A DNA stretch of 64,000 nt from Dichetophora obliterata (GCA_963920525.1 OY986437.1:110414715-110478714), one strand, 5' to 3'; positions 11,868-24,082 are shown, counted from the stretch's first letter. The notes: generated by a model not told the origin, from the letters alone. Made by a program: numbers and translations.

Positions 11868-12520
11868 AAAAAATGTGTGATTGCACGGTGGCCGTAGCTG
11901 ACCGGAAGAGGACGTGGCCCATAAGCTAAAGAACCGCGGTTTCAAACCCCAGCAGAGCAGAAGGTAACTAGGTATAAGGATCATTCGTAAATGTATTCGT
12001 ACAATATACATTTGTTTTTGTACGAATACTAATAAAATATTCGAATTGTGAACCAAATTACGTCCATTCTACGAATTCTATTCGTAGCGGAAAATACGAA
12101 TAAAATTCGTAGAAAAAATTTTTGAATTTAAAATACGTATTGAAAAGTGTTTGTGAAACAAAGGTAAATGAAATAGTATCGTAACTTTTTAGGCCGTATT
12201 CATATTACGCGTTTTTGTCACGATTGAGACATCGCTCTCAATTTTTTTCGCAAACGCGGCTGAAAAATAGTGCCACAATCGCGACAAAATCACATAATAT
12301 GAACACGGCCTTACAACAACGGGTACAACTACTATTTAAAAATGAATGATTTGGCTCAGCTTTATTTATAAATTATCCTGAAAATAGTATTTTTGAATTC
12401 TCTTCAAAATATATTTAATACATAATCAACATATTGTCATATGAATCAAAAAATTCAAAATCGACTTTTTGATTGATCCACTAGGGGGGAAGTGGCCCCT
12501 TTCCCCCTGCGGACGCCCAT
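11868..12520 (+). repeat. Composite repeat, copy A: tRNA-headed SINE, foldback MITE and hAT-type end
   Basis: It starts with a degenerate tRNA-like head (GGCCGTAGCTGACCGG, then a B-box-like GGTTTCAAACCCC), continues with a body rich in ATTCGTA and TTTTGTACGAATA, and then a small palindromic MITE (12193-12314). It ends with a pyrimidine-rich terminus CCTGCGGACGCCCAT. The whole series recurs inverted at 16589-18346, so it has spread as one unit. Copy A is deleted in the MITE centre and near its 3' end. Confidence 0.65.
12193..12314. mobile_element. Internally deleted foldback MITE
   Basis: The arms AGGCCGTATTCATATTACGC and, reverse complemented, AGGCCGTGTTCATATTATGT are near-perfect inverted repeats. 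The equivalent MITE in copy B (about 17819-18023) is about 205 bp, so this one has lost its centre. Confidence 0.65.
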
Positions 12521-13066
12521 TAGGACATAGATGCTTCTGTCAATTTTTTTACCAGAACCTTCGACTACCTTCGAATAGCATGGTAGCTTTGAAAAATTAA
12601 GATTTCGTCGCATTGAAACTCAGTAATCGCATTTATTTGTTGATAAGTGATGTGTCGAAGAGTTGGCAGATCGGAAATTTTTGTTGCAAATCTATGAGGT
12701 CAATTTAACTACTGGGATCAGTGTTGCCAGAACTTTTTTAAGAAAAGCGCGATATTTTAGAAATTTATTGCGGAAAATCGCCCAATGAAAACGAAAATCG
12801 CAAAAATCGCTATTTTTAAGAAATAATTTATTGTGTTAGAAAAATCATACAAAAATTGTATAAACCTTTTTTTAAATAATATTGAAATATAAAACTGCCC
12901 CATTTCATTGAAATAATATTAATATCTGTAAGTAAATTATAAAATAGCTACTTTATTTTATACGAGCATTTTAAAACTTTGTTAAAACTATTTCAAAATG
13001 CTTTTTTTAAAAAACTATAACTAATTGAGAATTCTTAAATAAGTAACTTTAAAATATATAAACTTT

Positions 13067-13396
13067 CTACAAAAAACTAAGTTCCACAAGATTAAATACT
13101 TCAGCCATATTTGACTCTCCCTCCTTTTCTTTTATTTTCAATGTGTTGTTTAGTTCATATATCGAACTATTCATTTTTGAAATCATTCGATCAGATATTG
13201 GAAGCGACCTGCAACAATAATTTTGAACCTTCATGAAGCATTTTACGCTAATGATTGCAGTTGGGACGTCTAACTTCATTATGTTAAGACTTTTAGTTTT
13301 GGCCGTATTAATGACGTAAAAAATACGTTCCACAAATGCATTACAATGTGGCAAGGAAAGCAAGATGAATGCCAACTTACAGATATTGCCAAACAT
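13067..13396 (-). pseudogene. hAT transposase C-terminal fragment
   Basis: The frame contains AFILLSLPHCNAFVERIFYV followed by INTAKTKSLNIMKLDVPTAI, the pattern of the hAT dimerisation region of the LSLPHSNA-VER-F-V-N type found in many insect and vertebrate hAT proteins. About 110 residues remain from a protein normally several times longer, and nothing recognisable is left upstream. It differs from the TSVPSERLFS type at 7003-7374, so it belongs to another hAT family, fitting the different termini. Confidence 0.7.
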
Positions 13397-13598
13397 TTTG
13401 CGCCTGCTACTGTCTTAATTTTGTATGCCGATTCCGAAATTATACGCTTTCAGATGGCACATCGTTTTTAAAACATTGGTCACGTTTCTCGAGAGATAGA
13501 TAATAAAGATGAAGTTCTTAGAAAGAAGCTGTTATATGGCTAAAACATCTTTCAAAACATAAAAAAAGCATTCTTAAATATTTCTAAATGACTAGGTA

Positions 13599-14854
13599 CA
13601 AGCGCGTCGGAAGCTAATTTCATCTGGGGGGCAGTACAAATGGGGGGGCAAATTTCTTCAAAGAACCATGAATGTGAATAAACAAATTTTTTATTTTAGT
13701 TTAAAATACAAAAAATATAAAAATATATAAAAAATATTAAAATTTCATTATTTTTAAAACTTCTTCCAATTTCAATATTAGAGATCATTCTTTAAAGGAT
13801 CTTTCATATGGTAATATGAAAATATAAGAAATAATGGTTGCTTTTATAAAGCAAGACAAGGTATATCTTTACAAGGTTTAAATGCAATAACGTACAAAAA
13901 GTAATATCAATTTAAATTATTCCAAAATTTTTCTTTCTTTCCTTGCGAGAAACAAACTCTTTCACCACCTCCATAGAATTCAATTAATGTTAAACCAAAG
14001 TGAGTCGGTTGAGTGAAGCTGGTTTAAACTTGCAAAAATAAAAAAAAAAGTAAAATATCAACCTGTTTGGTCGAATCTAGTCGTTATCTCATTTGAGAGA
14101 AGATCTAAAATTTCGAAATAATATTTTCGTAGCCGATCATATAATGGCAACTGTACTGAAGGAACCGGATTTGATGTTTCTTTAAAGCGTCGAGGTGGAT
14201 TTTCATCAGCTAATTCACAGTAGGGGCTTTCGCATGGTCCAAAACACTGGACCAACAGGGCAGATTGTACAACATGTAGTACCATGCGTAGGCTAAAACG
14301 ATAGTCGAAATTTTTGGTTTTTTTCTGCCGATTGTACAATATTGTACAACTATGTAAAATTACTGCTCAATTGTTAGGGCATCTAAAAGTTGCTTGCAAT
14401 TAGATCTTGCAATTAATGATGTTGCTTTACAAGTTGGATCGTTCGAACGCTCAATCAAATAGTCCCATTAGTTTTCCATCTAACTTATCGTACAACATGT
14501 CGTCCAATATGGAAAGCCCCTAAGAACATGTCAAATTTTTTCTTACCAGAGTTGCAAAATTAACAAGCATTAAGCTACATACTTAAGTGTGCTTTTAAAC
14601 TGAAGTGGTGGGTTTGCAGTAGAAACTCTACATTTTGTTCTATCTTTTTGCAAACACAGAGAAAGAAAATGGTTATTCGCAAGCATGCTTATGAAGAAGA
14701 GAGAAAGAAGAGGAAAATATATAATACAAAAATATTATCGTTGTAAAAAAAACTGATATTTTGAATAGCTTTTTAAGTTTTCCTTTTAAATTGTTTATCT
14801 AGCTAAAAAAGTGGGGGCAACTGCCCCCCTTTCCCCCCGCTTCCGACGCCAATG
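13599..14854. mobile_element. Nested hAT element with exact TSD ACTAGGTA
   Basis: The termini are CAAGCGCGTCGGAAGC and, reverse complemented, CATTGGCGTCGGAAGC, flanked by identical ACTAGGTA at 13591-13598 and 14855-14862. Just inside both ends are G-rich or C-rich runs (GGGGGG near 13626 and CCCCCC near 14824). A short transposase-like frame lies on the minus strand at 14058-14339. It is inserted in the hAT 12719-14906 and is therefore the younger of the two. Confidence 0.8.
14058..14339 (-). pseudogene. Probable hAT transposase fragment
   Basis: The C-terminal part, LYDRLRKYYFEILDLLSNEI then TTRFDQTG, preceded by PPRRF, resembles the linker and helix of ZMYM1-like (DUF4371-type) hAT transposases, where an arginine/proline-rich stretch is followed by Y-x-x-x-Y...LD...L...RF. 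This is a pattern judgement on a short piece. The frame sits within the nested hAT 13599-14854 and no start or catalytic residue can be shown. Confidence 0.4.
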
Positions 14855-14914
14855 ACTAGGTAATCTTTTTAACATTTTCTTGGAATCGCCCAATCTGGCA
14901 GCGGTGATTGGGAT

Positions 14915-16588
14915 TAAAATAAATTAATTTACGAGATTTACACGAGATAGCTTTCCAGTATGAGGTGAGGCTGTTTTTTTTCATCAAACATCAGCAAAAG
15001 CAAATTTTCAGGATGATCAAAATAGACGTTCCGTTAAGTACAAGGGATATTTCATTAGTTTAAACTTTGCTGGCAGGTATCGAACATTTTTTATTAATTT
15101 CCACAAATTCTTAGACCATCTTTGCAAGCTGGAATTGTTTTTATTTGATACCATACTGGAGCGAAGACCTTAACATAATTCAGCTAAAAGTTGTAATTTA
15201 TTTAATGGATGTGATGTAGAATATAGTCGAAATATTCTATTTGCTTTAGTTAACCATCGGGCATGGCACATCTTTCCTGCAGATCTGTTTCTCAAATCCT
15301 TTGTATATTTTCCACTAATAACTAATATTGTTATTTCGTATCAGTATTTTTGATCTGTACTTAGATCATAAAATTTAATTTCTGCGAGTTCGCTTTGTAT
15401 TTTTTCAAAGTTAAGATATAAGAAATTTTATCATGCCAGGATGGTCCAGTGGTACGACCATCTAATATGTTAAAAAGATGTCTTAAAGGCAATGCGCCAA
15501 TTTTAACTCTTTTCTCGAAGATTCTAATCACGTCATTTCCATACCCTTATAATATTTTTGTGACACTTAAATCAAATTAAAACAATTACGCTATGTGACG
15601 ATTTGCGCACGACTTGCGTTGTTGAAAATTTCGAACGGGTTTTCAAAAAAGAATACAAAATTTGATTTCAGTGAACTTTCAGTGATGAGGTGCAAGACCG
15701 AACTGACCAAGTGACGAAACTTTATAATTGCTGTCTTCCAAAAAAATGTTTGGCTATCCCTGATCTAAACTGTGCTCTTGTATTTTAGCACTGTCGTTAG
15801 CCGCATCGGTGATCGACGCGCGGGCTCTTACACTGAAAATAAATAAATAATATTTTACAGCTTTGTTATATACCTTAAAATTCAACATATTTTCTTTATT
15901 GCAAATGGATTTGAGAACAAAATATTTTATGACTTATGTTACGATATATTTGTAGTTTTTTTTAAGTTCAAAGTGGACACATTAAAAAAGGTATGTGGTT
16001 GGCCCGGGTGATTAAGGCACTTGAAGTCATGTGAAACAAAACATTTTAACAGATTATTGTTATGTCGGCTTGTCATTCTGACAGGTAGTAGATTTAAACA
16101 TTTTTATTAAAAAATAACAAAATGGCGGACTTCTAAACAAAAATTTTCAAAATTTTAACGGTTCGATCAAAAAAAGATTGTTCCGACAAAAACTCTTAGA
16201 AAGTTATAACAACAGACAGCGTGAAACTAAGAGGCGCTCTCAACTCTGTCCTATAACTTCGTTAATATTTGAATTTCGGTCTGAAATTTTTACAGTATAC
16301 TCTCAGTATATTGTACTTTGTGAATACTTTAAAATATAACCGATTTCTAAAACTCGAATACCAGACTCATCCTTAAGGCCAAACAAACAAACAAAAATGA
16401 GTTTTATTAATAAAGATAATTTACTAAGAATATGTGCTATGTTTTTTTAGAAATTGTTGCTATTTTTTATGAAAAGAAATTAATATAATTTTTTTACAAT
16501 AGAAAAATATAATTTATATAAGACTTTTTTATATGCGTTAAGGTTATACAGTGTTGGTCTAATAAATATGTTGTTAATGCGTATGTTC
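14915..16588. other. AT-rich sequence, no recognised gene
   Basis: No coding family and no paired termini are recognised. Two A-box-like patches without B boxes are seen near 15437 (GATGGTCCAGTGGTACGACC) and 15998 (TGGCCCGGGTGATTAAGGC), possibly eroded tRNA-derived sequences. Confidence 0.45.
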
Positions 16589-16990
16589 ATGGGCATCCAC
16601 AGGGCGGCAGGTGGGCGCTTTCCCCTCTTCAATGCAATTAATATTTTTTATATATCTTCATATTAAATCAAAAAAGCCGTAAGCATAAATTAAAATTTTT
16701 AAGAGAAAATCAAAAAACTTTCTAAATTGTTAGTTGCGCTTGAACTTAGGGCTTTGAGAACTTTTTTAATAAAAACGTCGGTTTTAGTTGTAGAAGTGTA
16801 CAATTTTGCGAAACATGTATTTTGATAAGATGCATCATAATCAATCAAAAAGTCGATTTTGAATTTTTTGTAACTTATGGCTTTTTTGATTTCATATGAC
16901 GATATGTTCCTAATGTATTTAATATATTTTAAAAGGAATACAAAAATACTTTTTTCAGGTTAATTTATAAATAAAGCAGAGCTAAGCAAT

Positions 16991-17776
16991 CAGGCCTGTA
17001 GCCAGGGTGGGGCAAGGGGGGCAATTCACCGTTTGTCCCCCCTGGCCGAATCAGACAATGAAAAGCTTTAAATGAATAATTAATATGCATTTTGTAGATG
17101 TATTTGTCTACTGCTTCAAAATTAGTTTAGTTTAAAATAACAAAAAATATACACATTCGCCTTATTCATGACTTGAATATGTATATGAAATTTGTTTAAC
17201 AAAACATTTCAGATAAATTGTTACAATTTTTCAAATTTCTACTGGGTCGCCAACATTTGCTACCAAAAAATAGGATTTAAATTTTAATAATTTTTTAACC
17301 CGCATCCATAGAACTTTCTAGAAATGAAAAGCACGTTGTGCACCAATTTGATGCAGAAACATAAAAAATATATAATTCATTGAAATGTTTTTAATTTTAA
17401 ATTTTTGTTATGCATGATGAACGTTTATTAATTTTAAAATAAGAAAAACTGCAAAACTTAATTCTATCACAAATGTAAACAAGCAAAAGATTTAAATCAA
17501 AACATGCATGTTTGATCTTAATATATAAATCTGAATAAAAAATTTTTTATTTGTTTTACTTAAAAAATGTCTTATACATATGCTAGGCCATTTCGCTACT
17601 CTTTCTTATATTTCTAGCCACTTTAAATAAATCTTGTATTTTTACAAAGTCCTGAAATAATTTTTATATAATTTTTTATGTATTAATCTCTTTTTTTTAT
17701 TTAAATGAAAAAACAAAAAATATCCCCCAAGATTCATGCCTGCCCCCACTGTCTTCTTGGTCTGGCTACAGGCCTG
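16991..17776. mobile_element. hAT-type MITE with confirmed insertion site
   Basis: The termini CAGGCCTGTAGCCAG and CTGGCTACAGGCCTG are perfect inverted repeats. The flanks are TAAGCAAT (16983-16990) and TAAACAAT (17777-17784). The uninterrupted paralogous site near 12345-12360 carries one copy of this 8-mer region and reads straight through, supporting the boundaries. Just inside the ends are G-rich and C-rich runs. No open frame of note is present. Confidence 0.85.
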
Positions 17777-17818
17777 TAAACAATTCATTTTGAAATAGTA
17801 TGTTGTACCCGTTGCTGT

Positions 17819-18023
17819 AAGGCCTTGTTCATATTACGCGTTTTAGTCGCGATTGTTCTCACGTTTCTTTTTTGCAAACGCTGCTGAAAAATACTAAATA
17901 TTGTATGTATTTAAATACATTTATTTATTTTATATTCAGTATTTTTCAGCCGCGTTTGCGAAAAAAAAAATTGAGAGCGGTGTCGCAATCGCGACAAAAA
18001 GGAGTAATATGAACACAGCCTAA
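17819..18023. mobile_element. Foldback MITE, full-length copy
   Basis: The arms begin AGGCCTTGTTCATATTACGC and, reverse complemented, AGGCTGTGTTCATATTACTC, and extend inward over about 80 bp each through the GCTGAAAAATACT block. It is almost entirely palindromic and could form a large hairpin. Confidence 0.65.
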
Positions 18024-18399
18024 TAAGTTACGATACCATTTCATTTACCTTTGTTTCACAAAAACTTTTCAATACGTATTCTTAAATAGAAAAATTTTTT
18101 CTACGCATTTTATTCGTAATTTTCAGACTCGAAATAGAATTCGTAGAATGGACGTAGTTTGGCATACATTTCAAATATTTTATTCGTATTCGTACAAAAA
18201 CAAATTTATATTGTACTTTACGAATGATCATAATACCTAGTATATAAACCTTCTGCTTAGCCAGGGTTTGAGCCTCAGTTCTTTAGCGTAGGAGCTACGT
18301 GCTCTTCCAGTAGGCTACGGCCACCTTGCAATTACACATGTCCTTATATTTGGTTCATCTCTGCCCCAAAGGGAACAAAATTTTTTGGTAATTTATTAA

Positions 18400-19590
18400 A
18401 AGAGTTAAGAACCAGACATGGTCATCGATTCCAGCTCTTTTAAAAGATGACCAAATCTTCTGGTCCTGATGGCATACCGCCAGTTGTGCTTAAAATGTGT
18501 GCTTCTTTTCAACCTTTTCAACATCTCCTACAGAACAGGAATATTTCAATCTTGTTGGAAGGTGGCAAATATCCAGCCGGTACCTAAAAAGGGTGATGCC
18601 ACGAACCCTGTAAACTACCGACCCATTGCGATATGCTCTACGCTTTCCAAAGTTATGGAGAGCGTAATAAACTTCAACGTTATGAACTATCTGGAGCGCA
18701 ACCAACCTCAGCTCAGTGACCGTCAATATGGTTTCCGTAGGGCTCGTTCTAATGGTGATCTTATGGCGTTCTTAACCGAAGAATGGAATAAATGCGTTCA
18801 CTTTTTCGGCGAGAGCAGGGTTGTTGCTCTGGATATTTCAAAAGCGTTCGACCGAGTGTGGCATGGTTTTGGTGGTAGCTTTGCTCGATGGATCACGTGT
18901 TTTCTCAAGGACAGAACGATTCGAGTCGTAGTTGACCTTATTTCGTCCGAGAAGCACGCCATCAATGCAGGAGTACCGCAGGGTTCAGTTCTATCGCCAA
19001 CCTTGTTTCTGGTTTTTATCAACGACCTTCTGTCGTTGACGCATAAGCCAAAACATTCGTTTGCGGATGACAGCAGCATTTGTCATTCATATTCATTCAA
19101 AAAACGCCCAAGCTCTATGCAGATTGAGAGAAAAAGGCAAAATATGAATGACACACTCCTTAATGATCTACAAAAAATCTCCGAGTGGGGTCTTGCTAAT
19201 AGAGTAGAGTTCAATGCAAGCAAGACCCAGTGTTGTCTGTTAACCCACAAGCGAGTGAATTGCCCTTTAGCTCCTCTCATTATGAATGGTGTGGCTCTTG
19301 TGGAATCAGCCGCTCTTGACGTTCTGGGCATATCGATTCAATCTGATCTTCGTTGGAATGATCATATTTTCGATGTGTCGAAAGAAGCGGGCAAGTGCCT
19401 AGGTTTTCTAAAACGGTGCAAAAAATATTTCACTTCAGCTGATCTTCGCATGATCTACTTCTCATATATTAGGCCGAAAATGGAGTACAGTTCGCACATT
19501 TGGGCAGGGGCTTCAAGATCTTATTTGGAGCTTCTGGACCGAATTCAACGTCGTGCGATATATTTGATAGGGGATGAAAGAAATGTTAGT
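18400..19590 (+). pseudogene. Non-LTR retrotransposon (LINE) reverse transcriptase, 5'- and 3'-truncated
   Basis: The RT core is readable: KSSGPDGIP (from about 18452) in one frame, then after a frameshift near 18500 NYRPIAICSTLSKVMES, motif A VALDISKAFDRVWH (about 18823-18864), motif B GVPQGSVLSP (about 18970), motif C FADDS (about 19060) and a later WGLANRVEFNASKTQ block. This resembles CR1/Jockey-superfamily LINEs. About 15 residues are missing in frame just after motif A. The endonuclease region is absent, and near 19585 the sequence passes into another repeat. It is a dead 5'-truncated copy despite the 399-residue open frame. Confidence 0.9.
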
Positions 19591-20345
19591 CTAATACGCT
19601 CAAACTGCCCGAAATATAGCATTTCTATTGATTTGTGGCTGATTTTGGGGTGTGGCTTTTTTTATTAACCGAGATATTAACTTTATTAACCGAGATATTA
19701 ACAGGTATTGTAAATTTGGTTGCCTTAGGTGTTACCTTTACTGAGATCTTAAGAGACACCACACAAACGATTTTATGTAAATAGAATATAAATAGGTAAA
19801 AGTAGGCGTGGCAAAATTTATATATCTAGTGTCCACCACTTGGTCTCATAGCAAATATAAAACAAGTTTCATTATAGAAACTTCTGTAGCTCAGTAATTA
19901 TAATTTCTGAAAAGTAAGCGTTGTTATAGTACGACCACGCCCATTTTCTGTTTAATTGTCGATAGTAGCCAAAAAAACTAAATTACAAAATTTTAGTTCA
20001 ATACAACCGAATTCGTCCGAAATAAAGCGTTTTTATTATCTTGTGGGCGAAAATAAGGGGTGTGGCAATATTTTTTGTGTATTATTCGAGATATTAGCCT
20101 TGACAGCAAATATTGTAAATTTGATGCCCTTAGGTCAAATTTTGCCTAATTTTGCAAAAGGTTTTATAAGGTAACACATGGAAAAAGTACTCAATTTGGC
20201 AAGAAAACAATCTACCCAAACAAGTCAGGGGATCAGCTAGAGTAGATTGGTAGATGGGTACTTGGGTAGAATGGCACTTTACAAAAACAAAATGTACGGC
20301 ATTTGCCAATCTACCCAACTACCCAAGTCAGTGTGAATACCCCTA
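19585..20345. repeat. Dispersed repeat with GTGGGCGTGGC-type motifs
   Basis: The stretch contains the phrases AAATATAGCATTT, ATTGATTTGTGG, GGTGTGGC and GACCACGCCC that also fill the 33.3-35.9 kb block, and it is matched in reverse orientation at about 60890-61340. A sub-sequence at 20205-20315 repeats AATCTACCCA in both orientations. No coding capacity is seen. Confidence 0.55.
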
Positions 20346-22020
20346 ATATAAAAACGAATGAAGATATGTATGCTTAGAATTGCATTCGAATTGTTGCACA
20401 TATAATTATTTTACTGAGGTTAGTTTGTTATTTCCGTCAATGATGCTTCATGCAAAATTTCATCCAAATCGGAGATGGTCATTCCAAAATTAGGTAAGGC
20501 CAGTACGTTCAGAATGGAATTGCTGTATAAGTAGATAATTAAAAATGCAGACTTTTGTCAAAATTATAAGTTTATACGCGTAGAGAAATAAGTTTCTTAT
20601 ATTACGAAGTCACTTCGATTGATTCAAGAATATGTCAAATCAATTGAAATGTACTTCAATTAAGCATTAAGAACTTATTATTGAAAAATAATTTTAGTAA
20701 TGAATATTTATTTCTAATATTCAGTTTATTTGGTGATTTTTTGAAATAACATAAAGAAATAAAATGTTTGTATTGTATTTTGCTTGAGTACAAAAATAGT
20801 GACATTTAATTTCATTATTTCTCTCTTTTGAATTACGAAGCCGCCTTGGCAACACTCTACAGGTGTAATGTGTAATCGTTTGATTGAAGTAATATTGATT
20901 GAATGTGAAAATTCTACGATAATTTGTTAAAACACTAAAAAATATTTGAAAATAGTTCCAAAAAATGCGGTGTTGAAGAAAAAAAAAGAGTAAATAGAAA
21001 AATCATCGTTGTTATGCAAATTTTGCATGTTAGCCCTTTGTATGGCCGTGTAACAGAACTGTAACAAACTAGTTAAATACTTCATTGTCCATTTACACCA
21101 AATAAATAATTTTGCATAACAGTCAAAAATTGAAGAATATGATTCTTAGACAGAAAGGAAAAAAAGTACTGCATTTTTTTTACTAATCATATAAAGTTCG
21201 TATTTTTAAAAATATATATGATAAAAAAATTATGTTCAAAACACAATACAAACTTAAAAAGAAAAAATACAAAATATTGTGAAGATAAATTCTGAAATAA
21301 GTATTCCTAAAATTGAAAATTGATTGAATTAGCTAAAAATGTACACAATTTACAAAAAACTGCGAGTTTTTAGCCCAAAGCGTGTTCAGAAATTTGGTTG
21401 TGTCACTCGTTTTTTTGAAATAAAATCCGAATAAATTGAACATATATGTTTTCAATTTGGTTTTTCATATTAAAATCACTTCTTTTATCAACTTAAATCA
21501 TTCTTTTCGATAAATAAGCACTTGCCCTATCAAGGGTTAAATTATTGAAAATAAAATTTATTGAAAATTTATAGATTGATATTTAGACTAAATTATTGGT
21601 CCTTTGTGGAACTACAGAATGAAAAAAAGGAAGAAATCAAGCGAAATTTTTGTGTAGGATGGATGTTCTTAATGTGGCAGAAAGCTGTAGAAGCATGTGA
21701 TATTGAATCTGAAGCAAGTGTTATGCCTTGACCTCAGTCAAATCATGTTGCTAAGCGTTCCTCTCCACAAACTTTTGTTATCACCAACAACTACAACTTT
21801 TCGTCATAAATGAATGGGTTTTAAAGTTCTTTTGATTACAAATAAGGAAAGAAAGGTTAAAGCATATCACCATGGCCCGGCCAGGATTTAAATCCGAGAT
21901 CCCTGGGTGATAGTCAAGCGCGCTACCACTAGACTAACGCGGTCGCCTAAGTTAAAAAAAAAAATTGAAAATTTTGCAATTTTGAAAGAAGTTGTAACAA
22001 AAATATGCCGTTAGCTGAAA
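20346..22020. other. AT-rich sequence with one tRNA-like relic
   Basis: No gene is recognised. On the minus strand at 21888-21958 is a tRNA-like segment (TAGTCTAGTGGTAGCGCGCT and a degenerate B box GGATTTAAATCC) related to the one at 1052-1124. The stem pairings are poor, so I read it as SINE- or tRNA-derived rather than a working tRNA. Confidence 0.5.
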
Positions 22021-23230
22021 CATGTGGTAACTAGATAAAGGCTATTTACAGTTTATTCGTACATTTAACAAATCGCATTTATAGCATTTGTTATTATTGA
22101 AACTATAAGGCTATTCACAGTTTAAGCGTACTCTCAACACGTCGTATTCATACCATTTGTTATTGTTGAAACTATGAGCACCCAACCATGTGACTGTCGT
22201 ACTCAATAATTACACTGTGCGACAATTTAGAACTTTTTAGTTGTAGAGGAGCACTCCCAGAATACGACCTCATACTCCGTTTTGTAGTAGAGGGTCTCAA
22301 TTTTTTTAAATGGGCAATTCATTCTGCAGGTAGAGCCATTTCAAAATTTTATTATAACTGAGAAAGAAAAACATGAAGAAGCTTGTAAGGGATTCATTTG
22401 TCCAATAAAAATATACTAATAATAAGATAGAAGTATTCCCAATTCTTGCTGATCCACCACTGTACTCATATATTTTTTTTCTGAAAAATTTTTCGCCTGA
22501 GTAGATTTTTTTAGTAGCGAGGATCCTGAAAAGGCTTCCATCTTGCACTTTCACTTAGTAATGGTAAAAAACAATTAAATAAGAATACAAAGTTTTAGTA
22601 ACAATGCCAAAAAAACTTATATTTATTGAGAACATAAAACCTAGATCCCCAGCAAAATTTTTGAGAAAATGTTACATACATTCTTTGGAAACCTGCTTCC
22701 AGAAGACATTCTATAGATCCAATAGTGCTTCTTCTTAGCCTTATCGAAAAGCGCTTTCAAGAGGCATTCTCATAAACTACTTCTGGAAGGTATTCAATAT
22801 ATTTTATATATTTTCAGTGGAATTGTTTAAACTACAAAAAACCCAGCCACTTCCAACACCAAAATGCCGTAAAAATCGGAAAAAGGAATATTTCACGTAG
22901 GATTTTTTAAAGTTCCAACAAAACCCGAACACTTCTCATTTCCAATACCAAAATCGCGAGAAAATCGGGAAAATTGATATTTTTCGTGGAAAGTTTTCGT
23001 AGAGAAGACTAAGGGAAGCATTCCTTTCAATGACATGCGTGTGTTAAAAGAATGTCTTCTGGGAATGAAAATGGAAGGGATGGAAATCAATACTTTCCCT
23101 TCCACTTTACATTCTTTTGGAAGCACTTTTTTGCTGGGTCTGGGCACTTTATTGGCCTAGAAGCACGCGTAAGCATAACGTAAATCAAACAAGCAACCAA
23201 AAAAAACGTTCAAATCTTTGTAACACACTA

Positions 23231-23668
23231 GGGCTATTCCCAGTCACGGGCAAATAGCTTTGCAAATTTATGCCCCACCAAATATTTGCCATCAACTGTG
23301 AGCACACTTTTTAGAACACTGTTGCAAGCAAAACTCACAGCTGTTTTGGAGGGAAAAAAACAAAACAAACAGTATTTGTGGCGTTTTTCATTATTATTTA
23401 TCAAAGTGTATTATTAATCAAAGTGAGTTCCATATCAGAGTCTGCTCATTTTATTTTATAAGCAGCGTTTGGTTAAAATGTGACAGCTGATTGATTGGCA
23501 AATAAGTGTTGCCCATGCTCGACTGTATGCAATGTGATTTTAGTGCTGCTAATTTGACACAGTCGGGCAAATGCAAATCTGTACATTTTGTTGTTGTGTT
23601 AAAAATATTTGCCATCATATTTTTCAAATGCCACGATGCCACGCTATTTGCCGTAATCGGGAATAGCC
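23231..23668. mobile_element. MITE with TA target-site duplication
   Basis: The termini GGGCTATTCCCAGTCACGGG and, reverse complemented, GGGCTATTCCCGATTACGGC are flanked on each side by TA. TA duplication points to the Tc1/mariner/pogo group, though no transposase is present to confirm it. Both ends continue into a GCAAATAGC motif. Confidence 0.65.
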
Positions 23669-23682
23669 CTACTGTCTCCACT

Positions 23683-24082
23683 TACAATATTTAATTGCAT
23701 GCGAACTGTCAAATTAAATTTCATGATATCCAGTTATCATGCTATAATATTTAGGTGGGCACTTCATCTCATGAAATTTCATTTTGGAATTTTTTGTAAA
23801 AGTTTATTTTGTTAATGATTTCTTCCATTCGCCATGCCATTTTATGTTTTTCCACTCTTTTAATGCTTTTGCAATATTTTTTGCTTGAAAAGTTTTTCAA
23901 AATGCTCACACTTACATATTTTACTGAAAAATGACAGCTCATCTCATGAAATATATCTCAAGAAATATTTCTAGAGATAAATTTCATGATATGAGCAATT
24001 TCATGATATGAGTGGTCTACACTTGAAATATATATCACGGAATTCAATTTGACAGTTCGCATGCAATTAAACATTGTAAATG
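23683..24082. mobile_element. Foldback element with TCCACTTACAAT ends
   Basis: The left arm TCCACTTACAATATTTAATT and the reverse complement of the right arm TCCATTTACAATGTTTAATT match through a GCATGCGAACTGTCAAATT block. Inside are several ATTTCATGATATGAG and CTCATGAAAT motifs in both orientations. No coding capacity. Confidence 0.6.

Larger units (their letters stand above)
12719..14906. mobile_element. hAT transposon with CAGTGTTGCCAGA end, interrupted by a second hAT
   Basis: The left terminus is CAGTGTTGCCAGA; the right terminus, reverse complemented, is CACCGCTGCCAGA. The flanking 8-mers ACTGGGAT (12711-12718) and ATTGGGAT (14907-14914) match at 7 of 8. A hAT dimerisation fragment lies inside on the minus strand (13067-13396). 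Another hAT element (13599-14854) is inserted in its right part. Without that insert the element would be about 0.9 kb, so it is internally deleted. Confidence 0.7.
16589..18346 (-). repeat. Composite repeat, copy B, inverted and split by a hAT MITE
   Basis: This is the reverse-orientation counterpart of 11868-12520. Read on the minus strand it has the SINE head (about 18320-18250, GGCCGTAGCCTACTGG), the ATTCGTA-rich body, the complete foldback MITE (about 18023-17819), then flanking sequence and a terminus beginning ATGGGCATCCACAGGG at 16589. A 786 bp MITE (16991-17776) interrupts it. Confidence 0.7.

Noticed and set aside
15430..16020. tRNA or SINE at the A-box-like patches
   Set aside because: No B box follows at the required distance in either case.
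18798..19331. Minus-strand frames over the LINE
   Set aside because: They are shadows of the reverse transcriptase frame on the plus strand.
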